64,000 bases of DNA from assembly GCA_903919455.1 (NCBI GenBank), contig CAIXIJ010000005.1:62001-126000 (forward strand). The letters are read 5' to 3'. This DNA is from an uncultured Acidimicrobiaceae bacterium (lineage in GTDB: Bacteria; Actinomycetota; Acidimicrobiia; Acidimicrobiales; Ilumatobacteraceae). The notes under the pieces were generated by a model. That model had not been told where the DNA came from. It saw only the letters and a program-made list of their open reading frames with translations, and did no database searches. Position 1 is the stretch's first letter. Every line of letters begins with the position of its first letter. Below are positions 8,899 to 17,975 of this stretch, one piece after another. A program made the position numbers and the translations under genes.

Positions 8899-10544
8899 CT
8901 CAACGGCACTGCCAGACGCAGGCGGGTACCACCCGAGTCCTGCATCGCCAACTCGAAGCTACCGCCGTGGCCAAGGACCGCTTCACGCATGGTTGACACT
9001 CCAAGGTGCCCCGCCTTGGCTGCGGCGGCCAGTACAGCAGGCCCCACACCAACTCCGTCGTCGCTCACCGTCAACACCACCCGATGCTGCTGCACTTCGA
9101 TGATCAGCGTGGCGGCCGAGGCACGGGCATGTTGGTCGACGTTGCGCAGCGCCTCCCTTGCCGAGCGGAACAGTGTCTCAGCCACGTCTGCGGGTAATGC
9201 GTCGAGCGACGTCGGCCACACGCCCGTCACGGGAGTGGACATTCGATCGATCAGATGCTGCAGCGATTGTTCCAGGCCGAAGCGCGCCACGGCAGAGTTC
9301 AGGTTTGCCAGCTGCCCACGAATTGCCGTATCGATGACCTCCAACTGCTCGAGAACCGCCGGATCAGCGTCGTGGCCACCCAACATCCAGCGCAGTCCGG
9401 ACAGCTGCTGTAGCGCGTCGTCGTGAAGGTCGCGGGCAATACGCTCTCGCTCGGCGAGTTGCGCCTCCATCAGGCCGACATCGGCGTGCCCGATGTCGTC
9501 GGTGATGTCGAGCGCCACGACCGCTACCAGCTTCGGCCCGTTTGCCACGAACGGCAGCGGGCTCAGCCAGCAGGCGAACCGCCGCCACCCGCGTGTGGGA
9601 TGGCGATACCGGAAGGTGATGCGACTGGACTGACCGTCGAACGCCTCGACGAGCGCCGCTGCAGCGCCATCGCGGTCGTCGCGATGCACCGCAGCCAACA
9701 TGGACGCGATGTCCACGGTGGTGGATTCATCGAACAGCAAGCGTCGCACCGCCGTCGACATCCGGATCGAACCGGTGGACGACAGCACGGCCACCGCATC
9801 GCTCAAGGTGTCGGTAAGCGCAGCGCGGGCTTCGGCCGGCAGAGGCCGGTCGATCGAGGCCTCACTGGGATTCAGCCACCATTCGTTATCGGTCGCCCGG
9901 GAACGGGTGGGCACCTCAGGAACGGCCGGAACCGGATCGAGGGTCTCCATACAGACTCGTACCGCTGCGAGCGCATCATCCACCAGCGATCGAGCCGCGT
10001 CGGCATCACGCATGCCCAGCGCCCACCGAGCAGCCACCAGCTGTTGCACGGCTCCGTTGTGCAGGCGTTCCACCACCTCCTGACGGCCTTCGGAACGTGC
10101 CTGCACCAGCGAGTCGAACAGGGACGACAGCGCCTCGCGCGCGTCGTGCAACTCCGTCACGTCGACCGCAGTCGATCGCACCCCGATCAGCTCGCCGGCT
10201 GCGTCTCGTACCGCCCATTCGGTCCAGCGGAACCAGCGAAACTCGCCGTCCGAGATGGTCGGCGAATCCACCACCAGCAACGGTGCAGTGCGGAGTGTTT
10301 CCACCACCATTCGGTACTGCTGCCAGGCAAACTCCTCGTGGCCCGGCAGGAGGTCTGGCCACCGTTGGCCAACCACTTCCTCCACCGTGCGCCCGATGAG
10401 CGCAGCGTTCGAAGGGCTCACCTCTCGCAGGGTGCCGTCCACGTCCCATACCGAGTAGATCGGCGACAACTGCCAGCCCACCGGCACCGAAGAAACGGCA
10501 GATTCCGGAAGGTTGATGTTCGAGGAACCCTTGGCAGTCGGCAC
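8895..10544 (-). CDS. Sensor kinase with two PAS and two DHp-like segments (NarX/LuxR type)
   Basis: A 549-residue cytoplasmic protein with no membrane segment. Order: PAS-like domain (about 25-130); a first HisKA_3-like helix, RLHNGAVQQL (H162); a second PAS-like domain (about 245-350, ending VVALDITDD); a second HisKA_3 helix, DLHDDALQQL (H374); and a C-terminal HATPase (REALRNVDQHA, DDGVGVGP, GHLGVSTMRE). Only the second helix is followed by an ATPase, so H374 is the likely phosphoacceptor. The GTG start lies 20 bp from a divergent receiver gene, its probable partner. The two-module arrangement looks like an internal duplication. Confidence 0.85.
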   Translation of the reverse strand: MPTAKGSSNINLPESAVSSVPVGWQLSPIYSVWDVDGTLREVSPSNAALIGRTVEEVVGQRWPDLLPGHEEFAWQQYRMVVETLRTAPLLVVDSPTISDGEFRWFRWTEWAVRDAAGELIGVRSTAVDVTELHDAREALSSLFDSLVQARSEGRQEVVERLHNGAVQQLVAARWALGMRDADAARSLVDDALAAVRVCMETLDPVPAVPEVPTRSRATDNEWWLNPSEASIDRPLPAEARAALTDTLSDAVAVLSSTGSIRMSTAVRRLLFDESTTVDIASMLAAVHRDDRDGAAAALVEAFDGQSSRITFRYRHPTRGWRRFACWLSPLPFVANGPKLVAVVALDITDDIGHADVGLMEAQLAERERIARDLHDDALQQLSGLRWMLGGHDADPAVLEQLEVIDTAIRGQLANLNSAVARFGLEQSLQHLIDRMSTPVTGVWPTSLDALPADVAETLFRSAREALRNVDQHARASAATLIIEVQQHRVVLTVSDDGVGVGPAVLAAAAKAGHLGVSTMREAVLGHGGSFELAMQDSGGTRLRLAVPLS

Positions 10545-10564
10545 GGTTCACTACAGTACGCGAC

Positions 10565-10936
10565 ATGACGCTGCGGGTACTCGTGATCGATGATCATCCC
10601 GCGATCCTGAGACACGTCGATACATGGGTGAACGCCAGCGAGGTGGCCGAGGTGGCCGGAATGGCGTCGAACGCTGCCGATGCACTGTCGCTCTGGCAGC
10701 AACTCGAGCCCGACGTCACCCTGTGCGATGTACACATGCCAGAGGTCGACGGATTCGAGTTCTGCCGAACGCTACGCGAGCGACATCCGAACGCTGCCGT
10801 GTTGATGTTCTCCGCTCGAGACGATGCCACCGTGCGCGATGCCGCCAAGGCTGCGGGCGCCATCGGTCTGGTGTCGAAGACTGCGTCAGCGCAGGAACTT
10901 GCTGCGGCGCTGTTGGCCGCAACTCAGGATGCGTGA
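10565..10936 (+). CDS. Receiver-only response regulator
   Basis: A 123-residue receiver domain with the DD pair at 9-10, phosphoacceptor D55 (LCDVHMP) and the lysine in GLVSKTAS. The sequence resembles NarL/FixJ-type receivers (VLVIDDHPAILRHV), but the protein ends where a LuxR helix-turn-helix would begin, so it has no DNA-binding domain. It diverges from the HisKA_3 kinase and most likely receives its phosphoryl group, then signals by protein contact. A TACAGT element at 10552-10557 ends 7 bp before the ATG, which would give an almost leaderless transcript. The 3' end overlaps the convergent aminotransferase gene by 13 bp. Confidence 0.85.
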   Translation: MTLRVLVIDDHPAILRHVDTWVNASEVAEVAGMASNAADALSLWQQLEPDVTLCDVHMPEVDGFEFCRTLRERHPNAAVLMFSARDDATVRDAAKAAGAIGLVSKTASAQELAAALLAATQDA

Positions 10937-12150
10937 CGTTTGCGGTAGCCGCCGAGGAAGCGCTCGATGCGCTCCAACGCTTCGTGGAGATCGTCGGTGT
11001 TCGGCAGGAACACCAGTCGGAAGTGATCCGGCGTCGGCCAGTTGAAGCCGGTGCCCTGAACAATGAGCAACTTCTCTTCCTCGAGAAGGTCGTACGCGAA
11101 CTGCTGGTCGTCGACGATGGGGTACACCTTCGGATCGAGTCGCGGAAACATGTAGAGCGCGGCCTTCGGCTTCACCACCGACACACCGGGGATCTGCGAG
11201 AGCGCGTCGTACGCGATGTCGCGCTGACGGCAGAGCCGACCGGTGGGCGCCACGAGGTCGTCGATGCTCTGATACCCGCCCAACGCAGTCTGGATGGCCA
11301 ACTGCCCCGGCGTGTTCGAGCACAGCCGCATCGAGGCCAGCATGTTCAGGCCCTCGATGTAGTCCTGCGCATGACGCTTCTCGCCCGACACGATCATCCA
11401 GCCGGCGCGGTATCCGCACGACCGGTAGTTCTTCGAGAGCCCGTTGAAGGTGACGAACAGCACGTCGTCGGCCAGCGAGGCGATGCTGGTGTGCGTGTTG
11501 CCGTCGTAGAGCGTCTTGTCGTAGATCTCGTCGGCCATCACGATGAGCTGATGCTCGCGGGCCACCTGCACGATCTGTTCCAACAGTTCGGTGGGGTACA
11601 GCGCACCGGTGGGGTTGTTGGGGTTGATCACCACGATGGCCTTCGTGTTCGGTGTGATCTTGGCGCGGATGTCGGCGATGTCGGGGCACCAGTCGCTCTG
11701 CTCATCGCAGAGGTAGTGCACCGGACGCCCGCCGCTGAGCGACACCGATGCGGTCCATAACGGGTAGTCGGGGGCCGGCACCAGGACCTCGTCGCCGTCA
11801 TCGAGCAGGGCGTTGAGGCTCATCGTGATGAGCTCCGAGGCACCGTTACCGAGATAGACGTCGTCCACCGTCACGCCAGCGATCTGCTTTTCCTGCGTGT
11901 AATGCACGATGCTCTTGCGCGGCGCAAACAGGCCCTTGCTGTCGGTGTAACCCGCCGCGTTGACGAGGTTCCGGATCATGTCCTGGACGATCTCGTCGGG
12001 CGGCTCGAGACCGAACACGGCGAGGTTGCCAATGTTCAGCTTGATGATCTTCTGGCCCTCTTCCTCCATCTCACGCGCTCGGTCGAGTACGGGCCCTCTG
12101 ATGTCGTAACAGACGTTCGCGAGCTTGGTGGACTTGGAAATGGGCTTCAC
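10924..12150 (-). CDS. alaA: Alanine-type aminotransferase (class I/II, AlaA-like)
   Basis: A 408-residue PLP enzyme expected to convert pyruvate and glutamate to alanine and 2-oxoglutarate. The N-terminus with RGPVLDRAREMEEEGQKI and LNIGN, the GNGASELI phosphate-site motif, NPNNPTGALYP, DEIYDKTLYD, and the PLP lysine in NGLSKNYRSCGYRAGW match the E. coli AlaA/YfbQ subgroup. The ATG start precedes the next gene's stop by 24 bp, so it is probably co-transcribed with the upstream ACT-domain gene. Confidence 0.87.
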   Translation of the reverse strand: MKPISKSTKLANVCYDIRGPVLDRAREMEEEGQKIIKLNIGNLAVFGLEPPDEIVQDMIRNLVNAAGYTDSKGLFAPRKSIVHYTQEKQIAGVTVDDVYLGNGASELITMSLNALLDDGDEVLVPAPDYPLWTASVSLSGGRPVHYLCDEQSDWCPDIADIRAKITPNTKAIVVINPNNPTGALYPTELLEQIVQVAREHQLIVMADEIYDKTLYDGNTHTSIASLADDVLFVTFNGLSKNYRSCGYRAGWMIVSGEKRHAQDYIEGLNMLASMRLCSNTPGQLAIQTALGGYQSIDDLVAPTGRLCRQRDIAYDALSQIPGVSVVKPKAALYMFPRLDPKVYPIVDDQQFAYDLLEEEKLLIVQGTGFNWPTPDHFRLVFLPNTDDLHEALERIERFLGGYRKRHAS

Positions 12151-12174
12151 AGAGGGGTCATGCTACGCAGGTCG

Positions 12175-12795
12175 TCACTCCAGCGCGTCGAGAATTCGAC
12201 CGAGCACGTGCACCTCTTGCCGCTCCCGCGCGTGAAACACCCGCCCGCTGCGGCCACTCGCGAACGCCATTCCATGGCGCGGCAGCCTTGTCCACACCAG
12301 GTCGCCAGGCGTGTGCTCGTGCCCGTTGCCAAGGTGTTCCGACCCATTCAGGAACGCCGTCAACCACTCCGAATCCACCGTGTCACCACAGCGCGCCACC
12401 AGTTCACCGTCCGGCAACCGCATCAGCACGGACCAGTCGCCGTCCACCAGAGTGCGCAGGGCGCAGCACGCCGCCTGCGCGCGTTCCTCGGGTGCGGCGG
12501 ACACCAGCGACTCGGCGACGGCCAGAGCCGCCATGGAACCTTCCGGCCGACCCGGCGACACTGGCCGCACGTCCTCTACCGCCACACCGTCGACCTGGCG
12601 AATCTCCGCCACGAGCAGGTCGACCAGATCGGCAGACGGCAACGACACGGTGAGTTCGTCGATGGCACTGCCTCCCCCGCGTTCGAGAATCTCGATGCCC
12701 TGCACGTCGCCATTCACCGCACCGATACGACTGGCAACCTGCCCCAGCACACCCGGACGATCGGGAAGCCAGACACGCACCACGAAGATCTCCAC
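12175..12795 (-). CDS. ACT-domain protein
   Basis: A 206-residue protein with an N-terminal ACT domain over about residues 1-80 (VRVWLPDRPGVLGQVASRIG, then GGGSAIDELTVSLPSADLVDLL). ACT domains bind small ligands, usually amino acids. The C-terminal half has no motif I recognise and no catalytic domain, so it is probably a sensor or regulator. It lies directly upstream of the alanine-type aminotransferase on the same strand, which suggests a link to amino-acid metabolism. Confidence 0.75.
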   Translation of the reverse strand: MEIFVVRVWLPDRPGVLGQVASRIGAVNGDVQGIEILERGGGSAIDELTVSLPSADLVDLLVAEIRQVDGVAVEDVRPVSPGRPEGSMAALAVAESLVSAAPEERAQAACCALRTLVDGDWSVLMRLPDGELVARCGDTVDSEWLTAFLNGSEHLGNGHEHTPGDLVWTRLPRHGMAFASGRSGRVFHARERQEVHVLGRILDALE

Positions 12796-12838
12796 GGGTG
12801 TGAAGGTAGCGATCGCAGTCGTTCAGAACGTCACGAAT

Positions 12839-13606
12839 TCATGACGGCTGTGTGAACGGAGCCTTCCCGCGGGCCGAGCGGGGACCGAACCGAGTGTGAA
12901 CCCCCTCGGAGAACAGCACGCTGTCGGGGGCTCGATCAGTGACACCGGGAAAGCCTGCGGCATCCACCAGACCATCGTCGAGCCGCACGAGCTCGGCGCG
13001 CTGCAGCGGCCACGACGGATGCTCGTTCGGCCAGTATCGGGTGACGCCACGTCGGTCGGGAAGGAAGAGACCCCAGCGGGCGGTGAGCCACTGCTCCAAT
13101 GGACTTGGCTGGATGGCCGCGCCAGCGGTGATCTCGATGCTGGTGCTGGCACCTCTCGGACCCGGCCAGCGGCGAGTGGACTCGTAACGGATGCGATCTC
13201 CGTCTCGCTGCAATGACATGCGCGACCACACGTAGGGCAACCCAACGGTCCAGCGGGTGAGTGCCACCGTCGCCAACCTGGCAGCTTCCAGCGAACTGAA
13301 CACGACGCCCCGGCGACCCTGCTCGTCCACCCCGTACAGGCGCACATTGGTCTCCAGAAATGTGCCGAAGTACGGCACCGGCGGCCCGCCGATGAGGCCG
13401 ATTCGGCGCATCGAGAACGGAATGAGCCCGATGTAGGTGACCCCGTCGAATTCGTCGGGCACCACTCCTGCGGGGAGATGCGGCGCCACCAGCGACGGGT
13501 CCACGGCCCAGTGGAGAAACGCGATCTCCATCCAGTCCTGGGTAAACACGGTGCGACCGACTTCTCGCGGTGCCAGCGGCGTGATGGGTTCCGGCGGAAC
13601 TGTCAT
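12839..13606 (-). CDS. DUF2071 (YqjF-like) family protein
   Basis: A 255-residue protein of the DUF2071/YqjF family. Family features are FLHWAVDPSLVAPHLPAGVVPDEFDGVTYIG near the N-terminus (in parts), FLETNVRLYG, and the YVWSRM segment. The fold resembles acetoacetate decarboxylase; function is not established. It starts with ATG overlapping the MFS transporter stop and so is translationally coupled to it. Confidence 0.8.
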   Translation of the reverse strand: MTVPPEPITPLAPREVGRTVFTQDWMEIAFLHWAVDPSLVAPHLPAGVVPDEFDGVTYIGLIPFSMRRIGLIGGPPVPYFGTFLETNVRLYGVDEQGRRGVVFSSLEAARLATVALTRWTVGLPYVWSRMSLQRDGDRIRYESTRRWPGPRGASTSIEITAGAAIQPSPLEQWLTARWGLFLPDRRGVTRYWPNEHPSWPLQRAELVRLDDGLVDAAGFPGVTDRAPDSVLFSEGVHTRFGPRSARGKAPFTQPS

Positions 13607-14844
13607 GCGTCAACCTTTGCAGGCGACGGCACATCGAGCGGTGCCGTGTAGCCGGGGCGCTGCATCCGCACGGCCAGCATCACGAGCACCATCACCACAC
13701 CACTGCCCACCGTCACCCATCGCAGGCCCACTCGGTCGGCGAGTGCTCCCTGCACAATCGCCCCAATGGGGTACAGCACACCCAGAGTGGCGTTGTTGAT
13801 GGCCATCACCCGACCGCGGGCGTCCGGCGGCGACATCGTCTGGCCGATGGTGGAGAACGTCGACATCGACCCCATGTAACACGCCCCCACCAACGCCAGC
13901 GCTGGCACCATGATCCACAGGTTCGGTGCCAGGCCGTAGAGCACAAGCGCGGGCGCGAGCGTGGCCACCAAACGGACCAGTGTGCGACGCACTCCCCAGC
14001 GCGCCACCAGACCCCCGAGCAACACGCCGGCAACGACCGCACCGACGCCCTGCGCCGTGACCAGTGCCGAGTTGGCTCCCCTGCCCGCGTGCAGCACCTG
14101 CTCCACCATCGCGGGAATCAAGGCGATGAAGGGCGCTGCAACCAGGAAGTTCAAGGTCATTGCTCCGCTCATCACACGCAAGGCGGGCACGGTGCGAACC
14201 ATGCGCCACCCATCGGCCACGGTGCGCAGGATCGGTTCCTTGGCCTTCGCCACCCTCGCCGGGATGTGCACCACCGAGGCTGCGAACGTGACCGCGAAGA
14301 AGCTGACCACGTTGCACATCAACGCCGCCGTGATGCCCCAGAACGACATCACCAGGCCGGCGATCACCGGGCCCAGCACTCGGCCGAGGTTCCACTGCAC
14401 CGAACTGAGCCCGATGGCGGAGGGCACCACATCGGGAGGCACCATGTCGGGCACCGCCGTTTGCCACGCCGGAAAGCCGATGGCCCCGCCGCAACCGCTC
14501 AGGAGCGCAAGGAAGGCGATCCAGCCCGGCGTTGCTCGACCCGACGCCACCATCCAGGTGAGAACGCCGGCGATGACCGCCTGCACCAGCGAGGCGCTGA
14601 TGATCAGCCGTTGGCGTCGCACCCGGTCTGCCAGCGCACCGCCCACCAGACCCACGACCGCGGTGGGGAGAAAACCCGCAGCAGCTACGAGTCCTGCCCA
14701 CTTCGCCTCGCCGGTCTGTTCCTGCACATAGCGGCCGAGCGCAACCGTCTCCATCCACGTGCCAACGTTCGACACCAGTGATCCCGACCAGAGAATGGCG
14801 AACTGGCCATGCCGGAACACTCGGAAGGACTGGGGTACCCGCAC
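13603..14844 (-). CDS. MFS transporter (MFS_3 / enterobactin-exporter type)
   Basis: A 413-residue inner-membrane protein, hydrophobic throughout and consistent with 12 helices. The family signature is visible near the N-terminus (FAILWSGSLVSNVGTWMETVALG) and in the loop after the third helix (GGALADRVRRQRL). Members of this group are mostly proton-driven exporters of drugs or siderophores. The substrate is unknown. It diverges from the pyrophosphatase gene and overlaps the downstream DUF2071 gene. Confidence 0.85.
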   Translation of the reverse strand: MRVPQSFRVFRHGQFAILWSGSLVSNVGTWMETVALGRYVQEQTGEAKWAGLVAAAGFLPTAVVGLVGGALADRVRRQRLIISASLVQAVIAGVLTWMVASGRATPGWIAFLALLSGCGGAIGFPAWQTAVPDMVPPDVVPSAIGLSSVQWNLGRVLGPVIAGLVMSFWGITAALMCNVVSFFAVTFAASVVHIPARVAKAKEPILRTVADGWRMVRTVPALRVMSGAMTLNFLVAAPFIALIPAMVEQVLHAGRGANSALVTAQGVGAVVAGVLLGGLVARWGVRRTLVRLVATLAPALVLYGLAPNLWIMVPALALVGACYMGSMSTFSTIGQTMSPPDARGRVMAINNATLGVLYPIGAIVQGALADRVGLRWVTVGSGVVMVLVMLAVRMQRPGYTAPLDVPSPAKVDA

Positions 14845-14897
14845 CGCTCTGTTCTACCTGTGCTGTGGCGAGACCGGCGATGTGCGAGCATCTGACC

Positions 14898-15404
14898 ATG
14901 TCGAAGGCCCTGCCCCCGGACTGCATCCACGTGGTCATTGAGATCCCGCGAGGGAGCCGCAACAAGTACGAGATCGATCACGACACGGGTCGTGTCTTCC
15001 TCGACCGCCGCCTGTTCACGGCCACCACGTACCCCGCCGACTACGGCTTCGTGCCCAACACGCTGGGGGGCGACGGCGATCCACTGGATGCCCTCGTGCT
15101 GCTGGAAGACCCCGTGTACCCGGGCGTGTGGGTGGAGGCTCGTCCTGTGGGAGTGCTCTACATGCACGACGAGGCGGGCGAGGACGCCAAGTTGATCTGC
15201 GTGCCACCGAACGAACCCCGATGGGAACACGTGCACGACCTCGACGATCTCACGCCGCAGTTGGTGAACGAGATTCAGCACTTCTTCGAGGTCTACAAGG
15301 CCCTCGAGCCGGGCAAGACGTCGTCCACCGCTGGCCTGGCCGGTCGTGACGCCGCGTGGCAGGAAATCCGCGACGCCCAGGCCAACTACGTCCCGCACCA
15401 CTGA
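14898..15404 (+). CDS. ppa: Inorganic pyrophosphatase (family I)
   Basis: A 168-residue soluble enzyme that hydrolyses pyrophosphate. EIPRGSRNKYE at the N-terminus, the TYPADYGFVPNT segment and the metal-binding signature DGDPLDALVL are diagnostic. ATG 14898 is chosen because the product then starts just before the conserved first strand. An in-frame ATG at 14880 would add six residues, and neither has a clear ribosome-binding site. It is followed after 10 bp by an exported protease gene. Confidence 0.95.
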   Translation: MSKALPPDCIHVVIEIPRGSRNKYEIDHDTGRVFLDRRLFTATTYPADYGFVPNTLGGDGDPLDALVLLEDPVYPGVWVEARPVGVLYMHDEAGEDAKLICVPPNEPRWEHVHDLDDLTPQLVNEIQHFFEVYKALEPGKTSSTAGLAGRDAAWQEIRDAQANYVPHH

Positions 15405-15414
15405 GCCCGGCGCG

Positions 15415-16101
15415 ATGCTCGCCCCTCGGGCCCACCCACTACTCGGTGTACTCCTCCTCGCCGCGCTCGCGGCCAACTGCGGCGGCGACGCACAACGATC
15501 CAACAGCCAGGTGGCAATGGATGCTGCCGTGCGCGTGGAAGCCGAAGGATGCGGCTCGCACTCGGTGGTGGGTGGGGGTGCCTTCGTGGCCGCCCACCGG
15601 GTGATCACCGTGGCGCACGTGGTGGCAGGTGCCACCGAGGTGGATGTGGTGTTACCCGATCGCAGCGAACACGCTGCGCTGGTGGTGGCAATCGATCGCG
15701 ACAAGGACCTCGCGGTGCTCGACGTGAACATCGACACCACACCACTCCAGCGCGGGTCCATGCGTGTCGGCGCCAAGGGCGATTTCGTCACCTGGCGCAC
15801 CGATGTGCCGTTGTCCGGCACGTTCACATCGCTGGCATTCGTCGACATCCGAGCCGCCGACATCGACGACACCGAAATGGTGCCCCGCCGCGGTTACGAG
15901 GTGCGGGCACAGGTGGAGCCCGGCGACTCCGGCAGTGTGCTCGTGGCAGACGGCAGAGCGGTTGCCGTGATGTTCGCCCGCAGCACCCAGCACCCCGACC
16001 GCGGATGGGCCACCGACATCTCGGAGGCGGATTCGCTGCTACAAACGGACGGCGTCACACCCGTCGACGTGGGTAAATGCCCCACCGCCGACGAGGACTG
16101 A
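15415..16101 (+). CDS. Exported trypsin-like serine protease
   Basis: A 228-residue protein with a hydrophobic signal (about 8-21) and a chymotrypsin-fold protease domain. The triad is complete: H68 in TVAH, D98 in DKDLAVLDV and S172 in PGDSGS. Cysteines at 22 and 46 are present; C22 sits after ALAAN, a poor lipobox, so either a lipoprotein or a soluble exported form is possible. No PDZ domain and no MarP-like four-helix anchor are present. The protease is compact and close to the minimal family size. Confidence 0.8.
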   Translation: MLAPRAHPLLGVLLLAALAANCGGDAQRSNSQVAMDAAVRVEAEGCGSHSVVGGGAFVAAHRVITVAHVVAGATEVDVVLPDRSEHAALVVAIDRDKDLAVLDVNIDTTPLQRGSMRVGAKGDFVTWRTDVPLSGTFTSLAFVDIRAADIDDTEMVPRRGYEVRAQVEPGDSGSVLVADGRAVAVMFARSTQHPDRGWATDISEADSLLQTDGVTPVDVGKCPTADED

Positions 16102-16110
16102 TCGGCGAGG

Positions 16111-17055
16111 TCAGTGAACGTCGTGCAGCAGCGCTGCACCAACGGCGCCGGCTTTCGAGCCCAGGCGAGCGAACGTCAGCGACGGATGCGGCCGCAGATG
16201 CGGTGAATACAGCGACTCTCCGAACCACCGTTGGATCGGCGCCAAGTACAGATCGGCCGACGATGCCAGACCGCCACCGAGCACAAAGCCAGCCGGGTCC
16301 ATCAGGTTCGTGAGGTTCGACAGCCCCAACGCCACCCAGCGACCGAACGTGTCGATCACCTCGAGCGCCTCGTGGTCGCCCTCCCGGGCAGCCACCTGCA
16401 CGTCCTCACCACGGACCCGCTCGGGGTCGCCGCCCGCCACTTCCACCACTCGACGAAGACGATGAGCGACGGCAGCCTCGCGAGCAAGCCGAGCGAGGCC
16501 ACTGCCCGACGCGTAGCGCTCCCAGCAGCCACGGCGCCCGCACGGGCATGGCGGGCCATCGGGGTTCACCACCATGTGACCGATCTCGCCTGCGAACCCG
16601 TTCGTGCCACGCACCAGTCGACCACCCGTCACCACGCCGCCACCGATGCCGGTGCCGAGCGTGACCATCACGAAGTCGTCCAGACTGCTCGCTGCGCCGA
16701 ACTTCCATTCCGCGACGGCGGCGCAGGTGGCGTCGTTATCGACCTCGACGTGGTGCCCCAGGCGGTCGCTGAGCAGTCGGCCGACCTCGAAGTTGTCGGT
16801 GTCGACCAGGTTGGGCGAAGCCCGGATGATGCCATCTCGGGTGATCAGCCCGGGCACTCCGAGGCCGATCGTGTCGTACTCCCCCAACGCCGACGCCACC
16901 GCAGCCAGCGTGTCGATGATGGCCTCGGCCCCCTTCGGCGTGGGGAGACGATGTTCGGCGATCACCTCGCCAGTGTCGTCGAGCACGACACCGAGACACT
17001 TCGTGCCACCGACGTCGATGCCGGCACGGCGCCAGCCCGAGCCGCGAGATGTCAT
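16111..17055 (-). CDS. ROK-family glucokinase
   Basis: A 314-residue sugar kinase. It shows the phosphate loop DVGGTK at 14-19, catalytic DNDATCAAVAE, EIGHMVVNPDGPPCPCG with the zinc motif CPCGRRGCWE, and GGGLASSADL near the C-terminus. Zinc-binding ROK kinases of this length in actinobacteria are mostly glucokinases (glucose to glucose-6-phosphate); the transcriptional-repressor ROK branch is excluded because no DNA-binding domain is present. It is the last gene of the leftward queG-pimB' operon, overlapping the SRPBCC gene by 4 bp. Confidence 0.88.
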   Translation of the reverse strand: MTSRGSGWRRAGIDVGGTKCLGVVLDDTGEVIAEHRLPTPKGAEAIIDTLAAVASALGEYDTIGLGVPGLITRDGIIRASPNLVDTDNFEVGRLLSDRLGHHVEVDNDATCAAVAEWKFGAASSLDDFVMVTLGTGIGGGVVTGGRLVRGTNGFAGEIGHMVVNPDGPPCPCGRRGCWERYASGSGLARLAREAAVAHRLRRVVEVAGGDPERVRGEDVQVAAREGDHEALEVIDTFGRWVALGLSNLTNLMDPAGFVLGGGLASSADLYLAPIQRWFGESLYSPHLRPHPSLTFARLGSKAGAVGAALLHDVH

Positions 17056-17486
17056 GCCTCGGCGCGGGTCTTCAGTTCGCGCACCGTGTTCAGGATGCGA
17101 ACCTCAGCGCGACGCTTCACGAATCCGGGCAGCGGTACGACCAATTCGATGGCCAGGTCGTAGCGCACCTCGGTGCCGCCATCGGCCGTGGGCGAGAAGT
17201 GATAGGCACCGTCGATGGTGCGCATGATGTCGCCGCGCAGGATGCTCCACGCCAGCACGGTGGGAGCCTGCGAGTAGTCGTAGCTGAGCGTGTAGTGAGT
17301 GGATCGGCCCAGCGCCGAAGCTCGGTACTCCACTTCAACGGGGCGACCTTCGTCGTCGCGGCCGCGAACGATGACGTCCTTGACGTCGTTCGCCCACTCC
17401 GGATAGCGCTCGAAGTCGACGGCGATGGCCCACACGCGCTCCGGCGCGGCAGCGATGGTGGTGGTCTGTGACGCCGTTTCAGCCAT
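17052..17486 (-). CDS. SRPBCC / START-like protein
   Basis: A 144-residue polyketide cyclase/dehydrase-like protein with the family start SQTTTIAAAPERVWAIAVDFERYPEW and a terminal helix. These folds bind lipids or other hydrophobic ligands. Genes of this family sit next to pimB' in mycobacteria too (the Rv2185c neighbourhood, from memory), which suggests a role in envelope lipid metabolism; this remains inference. The stop overlaps the ROK kinase start. Confidence 0.8.
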   Translation of the reverse strand: MAETASQTTTIAAAPERVWAIAVDFERYPEWANDVKDVIVRGRDDEGRPVEVEYRASALGRSTHYTLSYDYSQAPTVLAWSILRGDIMRTIDGAYHFSPTADGGTEVRYDLAIELVVPLPGFVKRRAEVRILNTVRELKTRAEA

Positions 17487-17495
17487 GTCTGCGTT

Positions 17496-17975
17496 CTACC
17501 CGTTCTTCTTGGACGTTCTAGCCGTAGTGACCCGCGGCCCATAGGAACCGTACCGCGCGGCCCAGGCCCCATTCATGCCAATGCCGAACATGGGCACCAG
17601 CACACCGAAGGCCAACGCGTTCACATCATTCTGCTGCAAACCCGTCACACCCACGATGGCGCCGATGAGTGCCGCGACAACCTGCACCACGAGGGCACAC
17701 ACCATTACGCGTTTGATGTGCTGCGGAGCCGTGGCACCGGTGAGGAGGTACAGGTTGGCTACTCCCACTTCCTCCACCCGCGAACGTTCCAACGCCGAGG
17801 TGTAGGCCCACAATGACGTGGCAATACCGATGGCGAAGAGCACCAACGACACAACACCGATGGTGACCTGGGCAAAACGATCGCCCTTGAAGGGGATGGC
17901 GATCATCAGGGCCAGCAGGAACACTGCGGTTCCCACGAGGTTGCCGCGTACAAGTCGGGACTGCATGGGGTTCAT
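17496..17975 (-). CDS. Four-helix membrane protein
   Basis: A 159-residue integral membrane protein with hydrophobic segments at about residues 12-30, 37-60, 84-108 and 115-135. No family is recognised. ATG 17975 is chosen because it overlaps the pimB' stop (ATGA); a second Met three codons on is possible. It lies between pimB' and the SRPBCC gene in one operon. Confidence 0.7.
   Translation of the reverse strand: MNPMQSRLVRGNLVGTAVFLLALMIAIPFKGDRFAQVTIGVVSLVLFAIGIATSLWAYTSALERSRVEEVGVANLYLLTGATAPQHIKRVMVCALVVQVVAALIGAIVGVTGLQQNDVNALAFGVLVPMFGIGMNGAWAARYGSYGPRVTTARTSKKNG

Noticed and set aside
10531-10557. TTGGCA and TACAGT as a promoter for the receiver gene
   Set aside because: The 15-base spacer is short and the -35 lies inside the divergent kinase frame; it is mentioned with the receiver gene but not listed separately.
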